Assembly: GCA_938015405.1 (NCBI GenBank)
Contig: CALLPZ010000512.1
Span: forward strand, 1-24,368
Source of the DNA: an uncultured Pseudanabaenaceae cyanobacterium
GTDB lineage: Bacteria > Cyanobacteriota > Cyanobacteriia > PCC-9006 > JAAUQQ01
Length of the DNA stretch: 24,368 bases
Direction of reading: 5' to 3'
Part shown: one piece after another, positions 22,434 to 24,368 of the stretch
Layout: each line of letters begins with the position of its first letter
How positions within the stretch are numbered: position 1 is the stretch's first letter
Translations under genes and position numbers: made by a program
Notes under the pieces: generated by a model
Databases searched by the model: none
The model's input: only the letters and a program-made list of their open reading frames with translations
Told to the model about the DNA's origin: nothing

Positions 22434-24368
22434 TTAGAGCCAATTACCCAGCAAGACATAAGGGGCCCAATTTGCCGGATGACGATACTTTGGGTCCTTT
22501 AGCAGCTTCAATTGCGCCGCGCGTAACGCCTCAGCTCGACCCATCTTCTGGTCTACCAAGGCTTGATAAAACGCCTGTACAAACTGCGACCCCGACTCAT
22601 CATCCAAGTTCCATAGGGATGCCAGCGTACTGCGTGCCCCCGCCTGGACCGCGACGCCAGCCAGTCCCAGGGCCGCGCGATCGTCTCCTTCAGCTGTTTT
22701 GCAAGCGCTTAGGACCAACAACTCAATTGGATCAGGGCGCTCGCGTCCCCGTAAGGCAGAGCTCAGCTGCGACACTGATACCAGTTCATCCCAAGCTGAA
22801 ATATAGGTCTTCTCAGAATCGGAGCTAAACTCCCCATGGGTTGCCAAATGCACCACCGAGAAGGCTGAAGTCTTGACATTGTTCTCTAAAGACTCGCGCG
22901 TAAAGGCCTGATTGAGCAGCACCTCGCTAGGGACAAGCTGGCTGAGCTGTTTGACTTCTTCTGCCACGTAGGGGAGTGCTGACAATGTATGGCGGGCTTC
23001 GCTTAAGCCCGCCAACAACACCTGCCGAATACTCAGCGGCTTGGGCTTAAACAATTGCAGTCCTGGCGTTAAGGCAATGTTGTAATCTTCGACCAGATAA
23101 CGCTTCTGCGCCCGGTTATAGAGGGCCGCCATGGGGACATTCTGCAGCTCCCCATCCAAGACAAAGGTCAGTGTTTTAATTTGCTCTTCTTTTAGAGTTG
23201 GAGCAATGGGCTGGATCAGCCAGTTGTAAATGGTTTCACCGGCTTCTTTGCCTTCCGGGCTGGTGTAGTTCAGCTCCAAATTACTACGCAGTTGTTTTAG
23301 GGTTGCCTCAACCTGCGCTTGTTTCACGGGGATGGTTGAACTGCGCAATCGCTCCCCCGGTAGGCTCCAGATGATCGTGAGGCGATCGGGCAAGATGATC
23401 GGATACAGCACCGCCGTATCTTGGTACTCAACCTTGTCTAGGGAGATCACCTGGTCTTGGATGCAAGCGGCGTGAAAGAAATTATTTAGCTCTGCAATCT
23501 GTAAAGACTCCAGTACCTTGCGAGCGAGCTTGAGCGTAGCCTTGCTTTCCTCGCTGTCTTCGGGCACTCCTTCATTCAGCTGAAGCAACAGGTCAACAAA
23601 CTCGCGATAGACCGGTGCCACCCGTTCTCGAAAGGAAAACTGTAAATCCGGTTGGGCCGCCACCAAATCACTGCGGAGGGATTGGAGCATGTCAAAGGAC
23701 TTGTGGTAAGCCAATTTGGCATCTTCTAGCTGATCCTGCGCTTGGTGAATACGAGCTGACTGCCACTGCCATTGATAGGCAATGTCTTTGGCTTGAATCT
23801 GGTTCGTTTGGGTTAGAGCCTGTTGCGTCAATGCCTGGGCAATCTCCCACTGCTCGGAGAGTTCATAGATATGACCCAGGTATCCCTGGCCATAGGCTGA
23901 TGCCCGGATATCTCCTAGGGAATTGGCTGTTTTGACCACCCAAGATAGGGTGTCAGCGGCTAGCTGAGCCTGTGCTCTAGGTGTCCATGGGGTTGTTGCC
24001 GTTTTCTGGGTTGGGAGATCGTTGGCTAGAAGGTCTGAGGGGGGGGCATTCTGCGCCAGAATTGCGTTAGGTGAGTTGTGAGATAAGACAGACCAAGCCT
24101 GTTTAAGCCCATTCAGGCTAATAGTGCCTTCCCTTTCGAAAGGGAGATTGGGGGAAGTCTTCCAGGCATTGAGCTTTAATGCTTTGGCTTTAACCGGCCT
24201 CTTGGCTCGGGCATCACTGATTTGGACCTCGAGTGAATGAGCTTCATTCAGAGCCTCATTCACTTGATTGTCAGTGGATTGATGGCCCCGCGCTCCGTCG
24301 GGAAAAGCGAGTCGGGTTAAGCAATCTGCAAAATTTGTGGCTCCGTACAATACGGCCCGACTGACTGG
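22434..24368 (-). CDS. CHAT domain protease with TPR-like N-terminal region (5' end outside window)
   Basis: This frame is open to the window edge, so the gene is partial at its N-terminus; at least 644 residues are inside. Counting from the TTG codon at 24348-24350, a charged, low-complexity part (1-110) is followed by helical TPR-like repeats (about 115-260) with YGQGYLGHIYELSEQWEIAQ. Then comes a CHAT domain (about 390-638) with His505 in HLATHGEFS (22836-22838) and Cys550 in LSACKTAEG (22701-22703), ending in PANWAPYVLLGNW. The caspase-like dyad is complete. TPR-CHAT proteins are common in cyanobacteria, often beside hemagglutinin-domain genes. TPR regions usually bind partner proteins, and CHAT cleaves targets. 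Whether it has a signal peptide cannot be seen. It is encoded 515 nt upstream of the oxygenase-like gene, on the same strand. Confidence 0.87.
   Translation of the reverse strand, partial: PVSRAVLYGATNFADCLTRLAFPDGARGHQSTDNQVNEALNEAHSLEVQISDARAKRPVKAKALKLNAWKTSPNLPFEREGTISLNGLKQAWSVLSHNSPNAILAQNAPPSDLLANDLPTQKTATTPWTPRAQAQLAADTLSWVVKTANSLGDIRASAYGQGYLGHIYELSEQWEIAQALTQQALTQTNQIQAKDIAYQWQWQSARIHQAQDQLEDAKLAYHKSFDMLQSLRSDLVAAQPDLQFSFRERVAPVYREFVDLLLQLNEGVPEDSEESKATLKLARKVLESLQIAELNNFFHAACIQDQVISLDKVEYQDTAVLYPIILPDRLTIIWSLPGERLRSSTIPVKQAQVEATLKQLRSNLELNYTSPEGKEAGETIYNWLIQPIAPTLKEEQIKTLTFVLDGELQNVPMAALYNRAQKRYLVEDYNIALTPGLQLFKPKPLSIRQVLLAGLSEARHTLSALPYVAEEVKQLSQLVPSEVLLNQAFTRESLENNVKTSAFSVVHLATHGEFSSDSEKTYISAWDELVSVSQLSSALRGRERPDPIELLVLSACKTAEGDDRAALGLAGVAVQAGARSTLASLWNLDDESGSQFVQAFYQALVDQKMGRAEALRAAQLKLLKDPKYRHPANWAPYVLLGNWL

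Noticed and set aside
22403..22828. 141-codon plus-strand ORF opposite the CHAT domain
   Set aside because: It is Pro/Arg-rich and antisense to the conserved catalytic part of the CHAT domain.

Overview
The window looks cyanobacterial. It carries a Calvin-cycle class II fructose-bisphosphate aldolase, a PAP/fibrillin (plastid-lipid-associated) protein, the cyanobacterial families DUF1822 and DUF928, hemagglutinin-type secreted proteins and a CHAT-TPR protein. It also has many copies of the cyanobacterial octamer HIP1 (GCGATCGC): 14 by eye, all in the first 15 kb. The gene set suggests a filamentous or otherwise morphologically complex cyanobacterium, but the species cannot be named from the sequence.

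Region 1 (1-5071) is mainly housekeeping. On the minus strand are the aldolase with its terminator, tRNA-Lys(UUU) with a terminator, an aldose-1-epimerase-like protein, and a single-pass membrane coiled-coil protein. On the plus strand are a PAP/fibrillin protein and an alpha/beta hydrolase of the proline-iminopeptidase type.

Region 2 (5072-13025, plus strand) is a probable regulatory operon. It runs: divergent sigma-70-family factor, DUF1822 protein (14-nt overlap with the sigma gene), a possible 51-residue peptide, a CHAT protease fused to a CHASE2 sensor with four membrane helices, and an exported DUF928 protein, ending at a hairpin terminator. A histidine-kinase-like gene follows. Its ATPase domain looks complete, but Cys stands where the phosphoacceptor His is expected.

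Region 3 (13245-24368, minus strand) converges on region 2. In transcription order it holds a CHAT protease with a TPR-like N-terminal part (its 5' end lies outside the window), a divergent carotenoid-oxygenase-family protein with a long helical insertion, and two tandem paralogous exported proteins with an N-terminal filamentous-hemagglutinin (two-partner-secretion) domain and beta-helix-like repeats. No TpsB outer-membrane partner is present. From 14987 to the window end I found no HIP1 site, and the hemagglutinin and oxygenase genes look richer in A+T than region 2.

The inferred theme is that an envelope sensor (CHASE2) coupled to a cytoplasmic Cys protease (CHAT), a dedicated sigma factor, exported DUF928 and a second CHAT protease act together with secreted surface proteins. 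The domain assignments are read from the sequence. The idea that these genes form one system rests on gene context only.
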